From positions 434,001-498,000 of the forward strand of contig NZ_RXFS01000002.1 of assembly GCF_003952185.1 (NCBI RefSeq): 64,000 nucleotides of DNA, read 5' to 3'. The DNA is from Variovorax sp. 679 (GTDB lineage: Bacteria; Pseudomonadota; Gammaproteobacteria; Burkholderiales; Burkholderiaceae_C). Numbering within the stretch: the first letter of the stretch is position 1; every line of letters starts with the position of its first letter. The notes beneath the pieces are model-generated. The model was not told the DNA's origin, did not search any database, and saw only the letters and a program-made list of their open reading frames with translations. The translations under genes were made by a program, and so were the position numbers. This document shows, piece after piece, positions 1-8,075 of this stretch.

Positions 1-126
1 CCCCGGATCGGTCGACACCACCTTCAGCAATTGGCCACTCGCCATCTCGTTGAGCGACTTCTTCGCCTTGAGGATGGGCAGCGGGCAGTTCAGCCCGCGC
101 GTGTCGAGCTCGCGATCAACTTGCAT
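1..126 (-). CDS. TusA/SirA-family sulfurtransferase (N-terminal part; runs off the window)
   Basis: Only the first 42 codons are present. The start of the protein carries the family hallmark: a CPxP motif with Cys14 in the context LNCPLPILKAKK, preceded by a short beta strand (ELDTRG). Proteins of this family carry persulfide sulfur on that Cys and pass it to tRNA thiolation, molybdenum cofactor or other sulfur pathways in the cytoplasm. The ATG lies inside the last codons of the upstream Nudix gene (11-base overlap), so the two are probably translationally coupled. The C-terminal half is outside the window, so the subgroup cannot be set. Confidence 0.8.
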   Translation of the reverse strand, partial: MQVDRELDTRGLNCPLPILKAKKSLNEMASGQLLKVVSTDPG

Positions 127-691
127 TGCCAGGCTCCGGCGGCAGGTTCAGGCCTCGGCGGCGCTCCTCGTTTTCCGCGGCGGTGAAGAACACGGGCTCG
201 TGCCCGCGCGTGCGCAGCCAGTCGGCCAGTGCATAACCGGTGCCGGCGGGCCAGCACTTGAGGTCGGGCAGATCGTAGAGCCGGTAGTCGACCAGCTCGG
301 GCGAGAGCTTCACCTCGCCGTCGGCCACCACGTGGTAGGCGATGATGACCTGGTTCATGCGCTGGAAGTCGTAGGCGCCGACGATCTTGGTGGCGCTCAC
401 GTCGAGGTTGGTTTCTTCCTTCACCTCGCGCGCGATGCCTTCCTCGGGCGTCTCGCCGGCCTCCATGAAGCCGGTGATGAGCGCGAACATCTTGCCCGGC
501 CACGCGGCATTGCGCGCCAGCAGCACCTGGCCACGGTACTCGACGATGGCCGCAAGCACGGGGGTCGGGTTGTTCCAGTGCGTGTGGCCGCAGTTGGGGC
601 AGCGCAGGCGCTCCTTGGGGCCGCCGTCTTCCATCAACGCGATCCACTCGAGCGGCGTGGCACAGACCTGGCAGAACTTGGGATGGGGCAT
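116..691 (-). CDS. Nudix hydrolase with N-terminal zinc ribbon
   Basis: This is a 191-residue protein. Two CxxC pairs (Cys7/Cys10 and Cys31/Cys34) form a probable zinc ribbon like the one in NudC-type NADH pyrophosphatases. It is followed by a Nudix box at about residues 74-96 (G-x5-E-x7-REVKEE), in which the usual late Gly is Asn. Such enzymes cleave nucleoside diphosphates linked to another group, using a divalent metal held by the REVKEE glutamates. It is shorter than E. coli NudC and its substrate cannot be told from sequence. It overlaps the TusA-like gene and lies 63 bases downstream of cysM on the same strand, so all three may be co-transcribed. Confidence 0.85.
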   Translation of the reverse strand: MPHPKFCQVCATPLEWIALMEDGGPKERLRCPNCGHTHWNNPTPVLAAIVEYRGQVLLARNAAWPGKMFALITGFMEAGETPEEGIAREVKEETNLDVSATKIVGAYDFQRMNQVIIAYHVVADGEVKLSPELVDYRLYDLPDLKCWPAGTGYALADWLRTRGHEPVFFTAAENEERRRGLNLPPEPGNAS

Positions 692-754
692 GGGGTCTCT
701 TTCTTTTATTGGGCGGTCTGCCCGCCTTTGGCAGGCACTGCAGTCGGCCGCAGT

Positions 755-1657
755 TCAGGCCGGGAAGACGCCGGTCGACAGGTAGCGATCGCCGCGGTCG
801 CAGACAACGAACACGATGGTCGCGTTCTCGACCGTCTTCGACACTTCCAATGCAGCCCACAGCGCGCCGGCTGCGGAGATGCCGCCGAAGATGCCTTCCT
901 CGCGCGCGAGGCGCCGGCACATCTCTTCGGCGTCGCTCTGGCTCACGCTGATTTCTTCATCGACACGGCTCGGATCGAAGATCTTCGGCAGATATTCGGC
1001 GGGCCACTTGCGGATGCCCGGGATGCGCGAGCCCTCGGCTGGCTGCGCGCCGATGATGCGGATCGCCGGGTTCTTCTCCTTCAGGAAGCGCGAGACGCCG
1101 GTGATGGTGCCGGTGGTGCCCATGGCGCTCACGAAGTGCGTGACCTTGCCCTTGGTGTCGGCCCAGATCTCAGGGCCGGTGGTCTCGTAATGGATGCGCG
1201 GGTTGTCGGGGTTGGCGAACTGGTCGAGCACGCGGCCCTTGCCCTGGGTCACCATCTGCTCGGCGAGGTCTCTCGCGTATTCCATGCCGCCGCTCTTGGG
1301 CGTGAGCACGAGCTCGGCGCCGAAGGCCTTCATGGTCTGGGCGCGCTCCACGGAGAGGTCCTCCGGCATGATGAGCACCATGCGGTAGCCCTTGATGGCC
1401 GCGGCCATCGCGAGCGCGATGCCGGTGTTGCCGGAGGTGGCTTCGATCAGCGTATCGCCGGGCTTGATCTCGCCGCGCTCCTCGGCGCGCCGGATCATCG
1501 AGAGGGCCGGTCGGTCTTTTACCGAACCGGCGGGATTGTTGCCTTCGAGCTTGCCGAGAATCACGTTGCCGCGCTTGGCGTTTTCCGCGGCATTGATGCG
1601 TTGCAGTGCGACCAGGGGGGTCTTGCCGATGGCGTCTTCGATGGTCGGATAATTCAT
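755..1657 (-). CDS. cysM: Cysteine synthase B (O-acetylserine sulfhydrylase, CysM)
   Basis: This 300-residue PLP enzyme makes cysteine from O-acetylserine (or O-phosphoserine) and sulfide or thiosulfate. The PLP lysine is Lys47 in NPAGSVKDRPA, the cofactor-binding loop is TSGNTG at 74-79, and a GTTGT phosphate-binding loop follows near residue 175. The short length and the C-terminal ICDRGDRYLS-like end (here VCDRGDRYLSTGVF) point to CysM rather than CysK. I chose the ATG at 1657; a GTG three codons upstream is possible and neither has a strong ribosome binding site. It lies upstream of the Nudix and TusA-like genes, which fits a sulfur-metabolism neighbourhood. Confidence 0.93.
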   Translation of the reverse strand: MNYPTIEDAIGKTPLVALQRINAAENAKRGNVILGKLEGNNPAGSVKDRPALSMIRRAEERGEIKPGDTLIEATSGNTGIALAMAAAIKGYRMVLIMPEDLSVERAQTMKAFGAELVLTPKSGGMEYARDLAEQMVTQGKGRVLDQFANPDNPRIHYETTGPEIWADTKGKVTHFVSAMGTTGTITGVSRFLKEKNPAIRIIGAQPAEGSRIPGIRKWPAEYLPKIFDPSRVDEEISVSQSDAEEMCRRLAREEGIFGGISAAGALWAALEVSKTVENATIVFVVCDRGDRYLSTGVFPA

Positions 1658-1699
1658 GGCAGCCACTGTGCCATAATTTTGGGCTTCGTTCAGAACCCT

Positions 1700-1784
1700 G
1701 CCCGGGTGGTGAAATTGGTAGACGCAGGGGACTCAAAATCCCCCACCGAAAGGTGTGCCGGTTCGATTCCGGCCCCGGGCACCA
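1700..1784 (+). tRNA. tRNA-Leu (anticodon CAA)
   Basis: This is an 85-base cloverleaf with a 7-base-pair acceptor stem (GCCCGGG at 1700-1706 with CCCGGGC at 1774-1780), discriminator A and an encoded CCA. The anticodon stem GGGGA/TCCCC encloses the loop CTCAAAA, giving anticodon CAA at 1734-1736, which reads UUG. The long variable arm is typical of class II tRNAs. The T-loop GTTCGATTC is present. A CATAAT hexamer at 1672-1677 is a plausible -10 box and would lie just inside the start of the divergent cysM. Confidence 0.97.
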
Positions 1785-1790
1785 CACTTT

Positions 1791-1886
1791 GCTCGCCCCC
1801 AGGCTTCGCGCACTTCGTGTCGCTTCGCCTTCCCCCTACCGGGGGCGACACCGGTGGCCCGGCGGAGCCGGTTCCACGGTGTCCCT
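1791..1886 (+). repeat. Dispersed intergenic repeat, copy 1
   Basis: This is a roughly 96-base element with internal palindromes: CCCCCtaccGGGGG at 1832-1845 and GGCCCGGC/AGCCGGTT further on. It matches the reverse complement of 52241-52336 with only 5 differences over the first 62 bases, and the similarity continues through the remainder. It begins 6 bases after the encoded CCA of tRNA-Leu. It is non-coding and could form stable hairpins that end the tRNA transcript. Confidence 0.8.
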
Positions 1887-1907
1887 GGAATAGGGCCCTC
1901 CCCTCCC

Positions 1908-2870
1908 TTATCTCGATTCGGTCTGTTCTTGCAGGCCTGTATGCACCGTCGGATGCGCAAGCCGCACCCGCAGTTCGCGCTTCAGCCGCGTGTTGTCCAG
2001 CCGGCGCGATTCCCCCATGAAACTCAGCAGCTGCAACGGCAGTTGCCGTTCGGCTTCGCCTCGGTCCACGCGCGGCGGGCGGGGCATGCCGTAGAGATCG
2101 GCGGCGAAGTCGAAGTAGTCGCCCATGCGCAGCTCGGTGTCGTCCGAGGCGTGCACGACACGCTGCGGCTTGCCACGGAACAGCGCGGCGATGCAGGTCC
2201 GTGCAAGGTCGTCTGCGTGGATGTGGCTGGTGTAGACGTCGTCCTCGCGCCGCAGCACGGGTGTGCCGCGCTGCACGCGGGCCCGGGGAGTGCCGTTCTC
2301 GCGGTCGGGAGCGTAGATACCCGGAATGCGCAGGATGCTGGCGCGCACGCCCGCGCTCCGGCCCAGCCAGCGCACTGCCCGTTCGGCGTCTACGCGGCGG
2401 TGGGAGCGCGGTGTGTCCGGGCGCACGGTGCGGGTTTCGTCGATGCGGGCGCCGCCGCAGTCTCCGTAGACGCCGCTGGTCGAGCCGTAGACGAAGGCCG
2501 AGGGCACCGAACGCAGCCGCAGGGCCCTCGCGAGATCCGTGGTGCGCTGGTCGCGCCACCAGGCGGCACCGCCGTCACGGGCGGGCGGCGCCAGATGCAG
2601 CACGCGAGTGGCGATGCCCGCCAGCCGGCGCAGGGTGGCCGGATCGTCCAGATTGCCCACCAGCGGGCGTGTTCCGGCTGTGCGCAGGGCTCCCACACGG
2701 TCGGCCGACGAAGTGAGCGCCACCAGCTGCATGCGCCCGCGCAGGTCGCGCGCAACGCGCTGGCCCACGTCGCCGCAACCGACGATCAGCAGGCGTTCTC
2801 GCCGGAACCGCGCTGGCAGCGCGCCGGAGGGGCTATTGATTGAAGGCAAAATCCTGTTCCCGTCTTCCAA
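1908..2870 (-). CDS. NAD(P)-dependent epimerase/dehydratase-like (atypical extended SDR)
   Basis: This 320-residue Rossmann-fold protein has a nucleotide-binding loop GCGDVGQR near residues 32-39 and a middle strand FVYGSTSGVYGD where extended SDRs carry the catalytic Ser/Thr. The context resembles the YeeZ-like group of cytosolic NAD(P)-binding proteins, whose substrates are mostly unknown. The only workable start is a TTG at 2870, preceded by GGGAG with an 8-base spacer. It is divergent from the ferredoxin-reductase-like gene at 2930. The exact reaction is not known. Confidence 0.75.
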   Translation of the reverse strand: MEDGNRILPSINSPSGALPARFRRERLLIVGCGDVGQRVARDLRGRMQLVALTSSADRVGALRTAGTRPLVGNLDDPATLRRLAGIATRVLHLAPPARDGGAAWWRDQRTTDLARALRLRSVPSAFVYGSTSGVYGDCGGARIDETRTVRPDTPRSHRRVDAERAVRWLGRSAGVRASILRIPGIYAPDRENGTPRARVQRGTPVLRREDDVYTSHIHADDLARTCIAALFRGKPQRVVHASDDTELRMGDYFDFAADLYGMPRPPRVDRGEAERQLPLQLLSFMGESRRLDNTRLKRELRVRLAHPTVHTGLQEQTESR

Positions 2871-2929
2871 TTCAGTTGCTCCCGGGTCGCCTGCGGCCCG
2901 GCAAGAGCGTTACCCCTCGAAGAATACCG

Positions 2930-3994
2930 ATGACTGTCTCGGCGCCGCACGAAGCGGGCTTTTCCATCACCGTCGAACCCAGCGGGCGCCATTTCGTGGT
3001 CCAGGGCGACGAAACCATCCTGGCCGCCGGCATCCGCCAGGGCATCGGCCTTCCCTACGGCTGCAAGGACGGCGCCTGCGGCTCGTGCAAGTGCAAGAAG
3101 CTCTCGGGCGAGGTCACGCTGGGCCCGCACCAGAGCAAGGCCCTGAGCGCCGAGGAACAGCTTGCCGGCTACGTGCTGACCTGCTGCGCCCACCCCACGA
3201 GCGACGTGGTGCTCGAATCGCGCCAGGTCACCGAGGCCGGCGCACTGCCGATCCGCAAGATGCCGGTGCGGGTGATGGCCCTCACGCGCCAGTCGCACGA
3301 CGTGATGCTGGTACGCCTGCAACTGCCGGCCGGCGAGCCGCTGCAGTTCTACGCGGGCCAGTACGTCGAATTCATCCTGCGCGACGGCGCGCGCCGCAGC
3401 TACTCGATGGCCAATGCGCCGCACACCGTGGCCCAGCCCGGCACGGGCATCGAGCTGCACCTGCGGCACCTGCCCGGCGGCAAGTTCACCGACCATGTGT
3501 TCGGCACGATGAAGGAAAAGGAAATCCTGCGCATCGAAGGTCCCTTCGGCAGTTTCTTCCTGCGCGAAGACTCCGACAAGCCGATGATCCTGCTGGCATC
3601 CGGAACCGGCTTCGCGCCGATCAAGGCGCTGCTGGAGCACATGCAGTTCAAGGGCATCGACCGGCCCGCCACTCTCTACTGGGGCGGCCGCCGGCCGGAA
3701 GACCTGTACATGGACGGCTGGCTGCGCGAGCAGATGGCGCAGATGCCCAACCTGCGCTACGTGCCCGTCATCTCCAACGCCACGCCCGAGGACAACTGGA
3801 CCGGCCGCACCGGCTTCGTCCACAAGGCCGTGCTCGAAGATTTCGCCGACCTCTCGGGCCACCAGGTGTATGCATGCGGCGCGCCCATCGTGGTCGATTC
3901 GGCCAAGCGCGACTACGTGGCGCTGGCTGGCTTGCCCGAAGAAGAATTCTTTGCCGACGCATTCACTACAGAGGCCGACAAGGCCCTCCCCTGA
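2930..3994 (+). CDS. 2Fe-2S ferredoxin/flavin reductase (CDP-6-deoxy-delta-3,4-glucoseen reductase-like)
   Basis: This 354-residue protein has a plant-type ferredoxin domain first (about 10-95) with cluster ligands Cys45, Cys50, Cys53 and Cys85. An FAD-binding domain follows (RSYSMAN, about 160), then an NAD-binding domain (GTGFAPIKALLEH, about 225). It moves electrons from NAD(P)H through FAD to the iron-sulfur cluster and on to a partner enzyme. The family is named after AscD, but housekeeping homologues in Burkholderiales sit outside sugar loci and their partner is unknown. I chose the ATG at 2930 because it puts the ferredoxin fold right at the start. A Bug binding protein follows after 19 bases and may be co-transcribed. 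Confidence 0.85.
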   Translation: MTVSAPHEAGFSITVEPSGRHFVVQGDETILAAGIRQGIGLPYGCKDGACGSCKCKKLSGEVTLGPHQSKALSAEEQLAGYVLTCCAHPTSDVVLESRQVTEAGALPIRKMPVRVMALTRQSHDVMLVRLQLPAGEPLQFYAGQYVEFILRDGARRSYSMANAPHTVAQPGTGIELHLRHLPGGKFTDHVFGTMKEKEILRIEGPFGSFFLREDSDKPMILLASGTGFAPIKALLEHMQFKGIDRPATLYWGGRRPEDLYMDGWLREQMAQMPNLRYVPVISNATPEDNWTGRTGFVHKAVLEDFADLSGHQVYACGAPIVVDSAKRDYVALAGLPEEEFFADAFTTEADKALP

Positions 3995-4013
3995 GACAAG
4001 ACCCAAGAAGAAA

Positions 4014-4994
4014 ATGAAGACGAGACACTTCCTCCTCACCCTCCTCGCAAGCGCCACGGCCCTGCTGGGCGCCGGCCAGGCGACCGCACAACAGCAGCAG
4101 CGCCCCATCCGCCTCGTCGTACCCTACGCAGCGGGCGGCCCGATCGACAACACGGCACGCATCCTGGCCGAACGCGTCAAGGACACGCTGGGCACGGTCA
4201 TCATCGACAACAAGCCCGGCGCTGGCGGCAACATCGGTGCCGACGTGGTGGCCAAGGCCCCCGCGGACGGCCTGACGATCGGCATTGCGGCCACCGCCAC
4301 CAACGCGGTGAACCCGTGGCTCTACAGCAAGATGCCGTTCAACGCAGCGACCGACTTCGCGCCGATCACGCAGATGGTCCGCGTGCCCAACGTGCTGGTG
4401 ATGAACGCCGACACGGCGAAGCGCCTGAACATCAACAGCGTGGCCGACCTGATCCGCTATGCCAAGGCCAACCCCGCCAAGCTCAACTACGGCAGCGGCG
4501 GCAACGGCAGCGCGGGGCACCTCGCGGGCGAGCTGTTCAAGAAGGAAGCGGGCATCTTCGCGGTGCACATCCCGTACAACGGCGGCAGCCCGGCCCAGCT
4601 GGCGCTGATCTCGGGGCAGGTCGACTTCAACTTCGACAACCTCGCCACCGCCGCGCCGAACATCCGTGCGGGCAAGCTGAAGGCGATCGCGGTGACGACG
4701 CTGCAGCGCAGCGCCTCGCTGCCCGAAGTGCCGCCCGTGGCCGACACGCTCAAGGGCTTCTCCATCGACACCTGGTGGGGCCTGGTCGCACCGGCCGGCA
4801 CGCCGCACGACGTGATCGTGAAGCTCAATCAGGCCTTCGTGGCTGCGCTGAACGCGCCGGAAACCAAGACGCGCTTTGCTTCGCTGCTGGCCGAACCGGT
4901 CGGCAGCTCGCCCGAGCAGTTCGGCGCCTTCATGAAGAGCGAGCTCGCGAAGTACGAGAAGGTGGTCAAGGCCACCGGGGCGAAGGTGGACTGA
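4014..4994 (+). CDS. Bug-family tripartite tricarboxylate transporter substrate-binding protein
   Basis: This 326-residue periplasmic protein has a signal peptide (about 1-25, ending TATA-Q) followed by the family signature IRLVVPYAAGGPIDNTAR and the conserved IDNKPGAGGNIGAD loop. Bug (TctC) proteins capture carboxylates or related solutes for a TctAB permease or act in sensing. No tctA or tctB gene adjoins it, so it probably uses a remote permease. It follows the reductase closely and converges on the Crp/Fnr regulator, overlapping its end by 29 bases. The ligand cannot be predicted from sequence. Confidence 0.92.
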   Translation: MKTRHFLLTLLASATALLGAGQATAQQQQRPIRLVVPYAAGGPIDNTARILAERVKDTLGTVIIDNKPGAGGNIGADVVAKAPADGLTIGIAATATNAVNPWLYSKMPFNAATDFAPITQMVRVPNVLVMNADTAKRLNINSVADLIRYAKANPAKLNYGSGGNGSAGHLAGELFKKEAGIFAVHIPYNGGSPAQLALISGQVDFNFDNLATAAPNIRAGKLKAIAVTTLQRSASLPEVPPVADTLKGFSIDTWWGLVAPAGTPHDVIVKLNQAFVAALNAPETKTRFASLLAEPVGSSPEQFGAFMKSELAKYEKVVKATGAKVD

Positions 4995-5724
4995 CAAGCT
5001 CCCCGGGGAGCGCCTCCGGATCCGGGCCGCGCCCCGCCGTGGTGGCCTCGCCCGAGTAATTGCGCAGCCCGGCGAGGTCGAGCACCTCGACGCCGCCGTG
5101 CTCCACGCGCAGCAGCCCGTCGCGCTGCAAGGCATGCAGCGCCCGGTTGGCCCGCTGGCGCGACACCGCCGACAGCAGGCCGATCTCGTCCTGGCTCAAC
5201 CGCACGAAGCGGTCGGCGCGCGGATACAGGATCGGATCGAACAGGCTGGCGAGACAGCGCGCCACGCGCGCGTCCGGTCCCAGCAGGCGATCGAACTCCA
5301 TGAGCCCGATGAACAGGCTCAATCGCGCGTTGATGTGTAACAACAGAAACCGATTGAATTCGATGTTCGAGGCCAGCAGGCGCTCGAAGCTGTGCCGGGG
5401 AATGCATGCAACGCGCGTTGGCCGCAATGCCACGCCGTCGTAGCGCCAGCATCCGGGACTGAGCAAGGAGCCCTCTCCGCTCCAGCCTCCGGCAGTGACG
5501 CCGGTGAAAGTGGAAACGCGCCCGTCGGGCAGCGACACGGACATTTTCAGGAGCCCATCCATCACGCCGACCCAGTGATCGGCCGGTTCGCCGCGCCGCA
5601 CGACAAAACCGCCGGCAGGCACCGCGCGCTCGTGGGACTCCTGCACGACGCGATCGAGCTCCTCGCTCGTCAGGGCACGCGCCCACAGGCTCTCGCGGAG
5701 CATGTTCTCCAACGCGTTCGACAT
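4966..5724 (-). CDS. Crp/Fnr-family transcriptional regulator
   Basis: This 252-residue protein has an N-terminal cyclic-nucleotide-binding-like beta barrel (VRRGEPADHWVGVMDGLLKMS) and a C-terminal winged helix whose helix-turn-helix reads LSQDEIGLLSAVSRQRANRAL near 180-200. There are no FNR-type N-terminal cysteines, so it is not an obvious oxygen-sensing iron-sulfur protein. The start at 5724 is supported by AGGAGG upstream. The gene is divergent from the iorBA-like oxidase, and a TGTCG-N6-CGACA palindrome lies between them at 5800-5817. It probably controls that operon and itself. Confidence 0.88.
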   Translation of the reverse strand: MSNALENMLRESLWARALTSEELDRVVQESHERAVPAGGFVVRRGEPADHWVGVMDGLLKMSVSLPDGRVSTFTGVTAGGWSGEGSLLSPGCWRYDGVALRPTRVACIPRHSFERLLASNIEFNRFLLLHINARLSLFIGLMEFDRLLGPDARVARCLASLFDPILYPRADRFVRLSQDEIGLLSAVSRQRANRALHALQRDGLLRVEHGGVEVLDLAGLRNYSGEATTAGRGPDPEALPGELVSPPSPRWP

Positions 5725-5799
5725 CGTCGTGCCTCCTGCGGTCTCCTCCCAAGACAGCTGGCGGCCCGTCGCAGGGGCCGGCCACCGGGGCCGTAAGAA

Positions 5800-5817
5800 A
5801 TGTCGTTCCGACGACAT
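5800..5817. promoter_or_regulatory. Candidate Crp/Fnr-type operator
   Basis: A perfect inverted repeat ATGTCG-TTCCGA-CGACAT lies in the intergenic region between the Crp/Fnr regulator and the divergent molybdenum hydroxylase genes. The 5-base half sites separated by 6 bases match the geometry of CRP sites (TGTGA-N6-TCACA). It lies 60 bases before the iorB-like start codon and 75 before the regulator start, so it could act on both promoters. Binding is inferred, not shown. Confidence 0.65.
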
Positions 5818-5877
5818 CTTCGGCGCGGCCATGATGCCACAGTCCCCCGCGTTCGCCACCACAACAAGGAGACAACG

Positions 5878-8064
5878 ATGAAGCGCTCGAACGAGAGCCC
5901 GCGCCCCCCGCGCGGGCCGGACGACGGTGATGCGCCGGGCCTGCGCCGACGCGAGGTTCTTGGCTACGCGACAGCCGCGCCGCTGGTCTCAGCCACCGCC
6001 GGACTGGCCGGCCTCGCGGCGCCCTCCCAGGCAGCCGCAGCACTGCTGCCGATGACCCCGCCCGACACCACCGACCTGATCGACATCGGCGATGCGGTGA
6101 CGGTGACTGCACTGCCGACCATGCCCCTGGTGAAAGTGACGAACGGCGAGAACGGCCGCGTGCGGCTCGCGCTGCCGCGCCTCGAGGTGGGCCAGGGCAT
6201 CGCCACGGCCACCGCGATGATGCTGGCCGACAAGCTGCGCCTGCCGCTGAGTGCGATCGAGGTGAGCTCGGCCGACGCCAGCCCGGAGCTGATCTGGAAC
6301 CAGCTCACCGGCGGCTCGTCGAGCGTGCGCTCGCTGCATGCCGGCATGCCTTTGCTGGGCGGCCTGGGCGGCCTGCTCTCGGGCTCCACGCCCTCGGTGG
6401 TCGGGCAGCGCGTCACGCGGCTCGACGCACTCGACATCGTCACCGGGCGCAAGAAGTTCACGCTCGACCAGGCGGTGCCCGGCGCGATGCCGACGATGGT
6501 GCGGCGCCCGCCGACCATCAACGGCAAGTTCGTGAGCATCAACAACATGAACACGGTGACGGCCATGCCGGGCGTGATCGGCGTGGTGCCGATTCCCTCG
6601 ACCAACGGCATCACGCCGACGCCGCCCGGCGTGGCCGTGATGGCCGAGACCTTCGGGCAGGCCTGGGCCGCCGTGAACGCGCTCGACGTGACCTGGGCCG
6701 CCGGCCCGATCGACGGCGAATCGAACGCCACCATCATGCGCAAGCTGAAGTCGGCGCTGCTGCCGTTCGCGCTGCCGCCGCTGGGCGCACTGACGGTCGA
6801 GGGCGAGTTCGAGTTCGCGCCGGCCGCGCACTGCCCGATGGAGGTCGAATGCGCCATCGCCGACGTGCGCGCCGACCGGGCCGAGATCTGGGCGGGGCTG
6901 CAGAGCCCCATCGTCACGCAGCAGGCCGTGGCGGCCGAGCTGGGCCTGCCGTTGAGCAAGGTGATCGTGCATGCGGTGCCCTCGGGCGGCTCCTTCGGCC
7001 GGCGCCTCTTCTGGGACCCGGTGCTGCAGGCGATCCAGGTCTCCAAGGCGCTCGGGCGCCCCTGCCGCCTGATGTACCACCGCACCGACGACATGCGCCA
7101 CACGCGCATCCGCCCGCCGATGTTCCACAAGGCGCGCGCGACGATGCTGCTGGGCCAGGTGATCGCCTTCGAGCAGCGCATCGCCGGCGTGCGCCTCGAC
7201 ACGCGCCACGGCTTCGGCAACATGCTGGAGGCCGCGGCCATCGCGCTGCCCAACGGCTTTCCGCAGACGGTGGGCAACTTCGCGATCGAGCAGATCATGT
7301 TCAAGACCATGGTCACCTCGCCGTACAACTTCGGCGTCACGACCAAGCTGCTGACGCCGGTGGCGATGGACATGAACACCTGCTCCTACCGCTCGGTGCA
7401 CATCCAGCCCTCGCGGCTGGTGGAGGAGATCCTGGTCGACGAGATGGCCAAGGCGGCGGGCAAGGATCCGGTCGCGTTCAGGCTCGAGTACCTGCGCCTG
7501 CCGCGCGCCCGCGCGGTGCTCAAGGCGGTGGCCGAGGCCGCGCAATGGGGCAAGGCGATGCCCGCGGGCTTCGCGCAGGGCGTGGGCGTGCACCAGGAGT
7601 CGAAGTCGTTCACGGCCTGCATCGTCGAGATCGACGCGCGGGCGCCGTCGGCCGCGAAGGTGGTGCGCGCAACGATCGCCATCGACGTCGGCACGCCGAT
7701 CAACCCATCGGGCATCGAGGCGCAGATGCAGGGCGGCCTGTGCGAGTCGATCGCGCTGGTGCTCAGCGCGGGCCTGCACATCCAGAACGGGCTGCCGCTG
7801 GAAGGCAGCTATTCGCAGTACCACTTCTCGCGCATGAAGCACTACCCGAAGGACGTGAAGGTCATCATCATGCCGGCCAGCAATGAGGCCATCGGCGGCC
7901 TGGGCGAGGTCGGGCTGTCGGCCAGTTCCGGTGCGATAGCCAACGCGTATGCGCGCGCCACCGGCACGAAGCCGCGCAGCTTCCCGCTGAACTTCCCGGT
8001 CGACTTCACGCCGATCCCGCCGGGCAAGCTGCCCACGCCCGTCAACGTTCCGATCCCGACCTGA
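5878..8064 (+). CDS. Molybdenum hydroxylase large subunit (xanthine dehydrogenase family, isoquinoline 1-oxidoreductase beta-like)
   Basis: This 728-residue protein binds the molybdopterin cofactor. Seen motifs are GGSFGRRLFWDPVLQA (about 370), a Q/M-rich substrate region, and the C-terminal GGLGEVGLSASSGAIANA that holds the catalytic Glu. The N-terminus carries an RRR-EVLG sequence at 23-29 followed by an Ala-rich hydrophobic stretch, which looks like a Tat signal, so the enzyme is probably periplasmic or membrane-associated. AAGGAG precedes the ATG at 5878. It is paired with the 2Fe-2S subunit 11 bases downstream. There is no FAD subunit nearby, as in IorAB-type enzymes that pass electrons to cytochromes or a quinone pool. 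The substrate (N-heterocycle, aldehyde or other) is unknown. Confidence 0.9.
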   Translation: MKRSNESPRPPRGPDDGDAPGLRRREVLGYATAAPLVSATAGLAGLAAPSQAAAALLPMTPPDTTDLIDIGDAVTVTALPTMPLVKVTNGENGRVRLALPRLEVGQGIATATAMMLADKLRLPLSAIEVSSADASPELIWNQLTGGSSSVRSLHAGMPLLGGLGGLLSGSTPSVVGQRVTRLDALDIVTGRKKFTLDQAVPGAMPTMVRRPPTINGKFVSINNMNTVTAMPGVIGVVPIPSTNGITPTPPGVAVMAETFGQAWAAVNALDVTWAAGPIDGESNATIMRKLKSALLPFALPPLGALTVEGEFEFAPAAHCPMEVECAIADVRADRAEIWAGLQSPIVTQQAVAAELGLPLSKVIVHAVPSGGSFGRRLFWDPVLQAIQVSKALGRPCRLMYHRTDDMRHTRIRPPMFHKARATMLLGQVIAFEQRIAGVRLDTRHGFGNMLEAAAIALPNGFPQTVGNFAIEQIMFKTMVTSPYNFGVTTKLLTPVAMDMNTCSYRSVHIQPSRLVEEILVDEMAKAAGKDPVAFRLEYLRLPRARAVLKAVAEAAQWGKAMPAGFAQGVGVHQESKSFTACIVEIDARAPSAAKVVRATIAIDVGTPINPSGIEAQMQGGLCESIALVLSAGLHIQNGLPLEGSYSQYHFSRMKHYPKDVKVIIMPASNEAIGGLGEVGLSASSGAIANAYARATGTKPRSFPLNFPVDFTPIPPGKLPTPVNVPIPT

Positions 8065-8075
8065 GGAGGCTCCCC

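Noticed and set aside
50..2020. A 656-codon plus-strand open frame over the Nudix, cysM and tRNA-Leu region
   Set aside because: It reads through a tRNA gene and is antisense to cysM and a Nudix gene, both with clear motifs.
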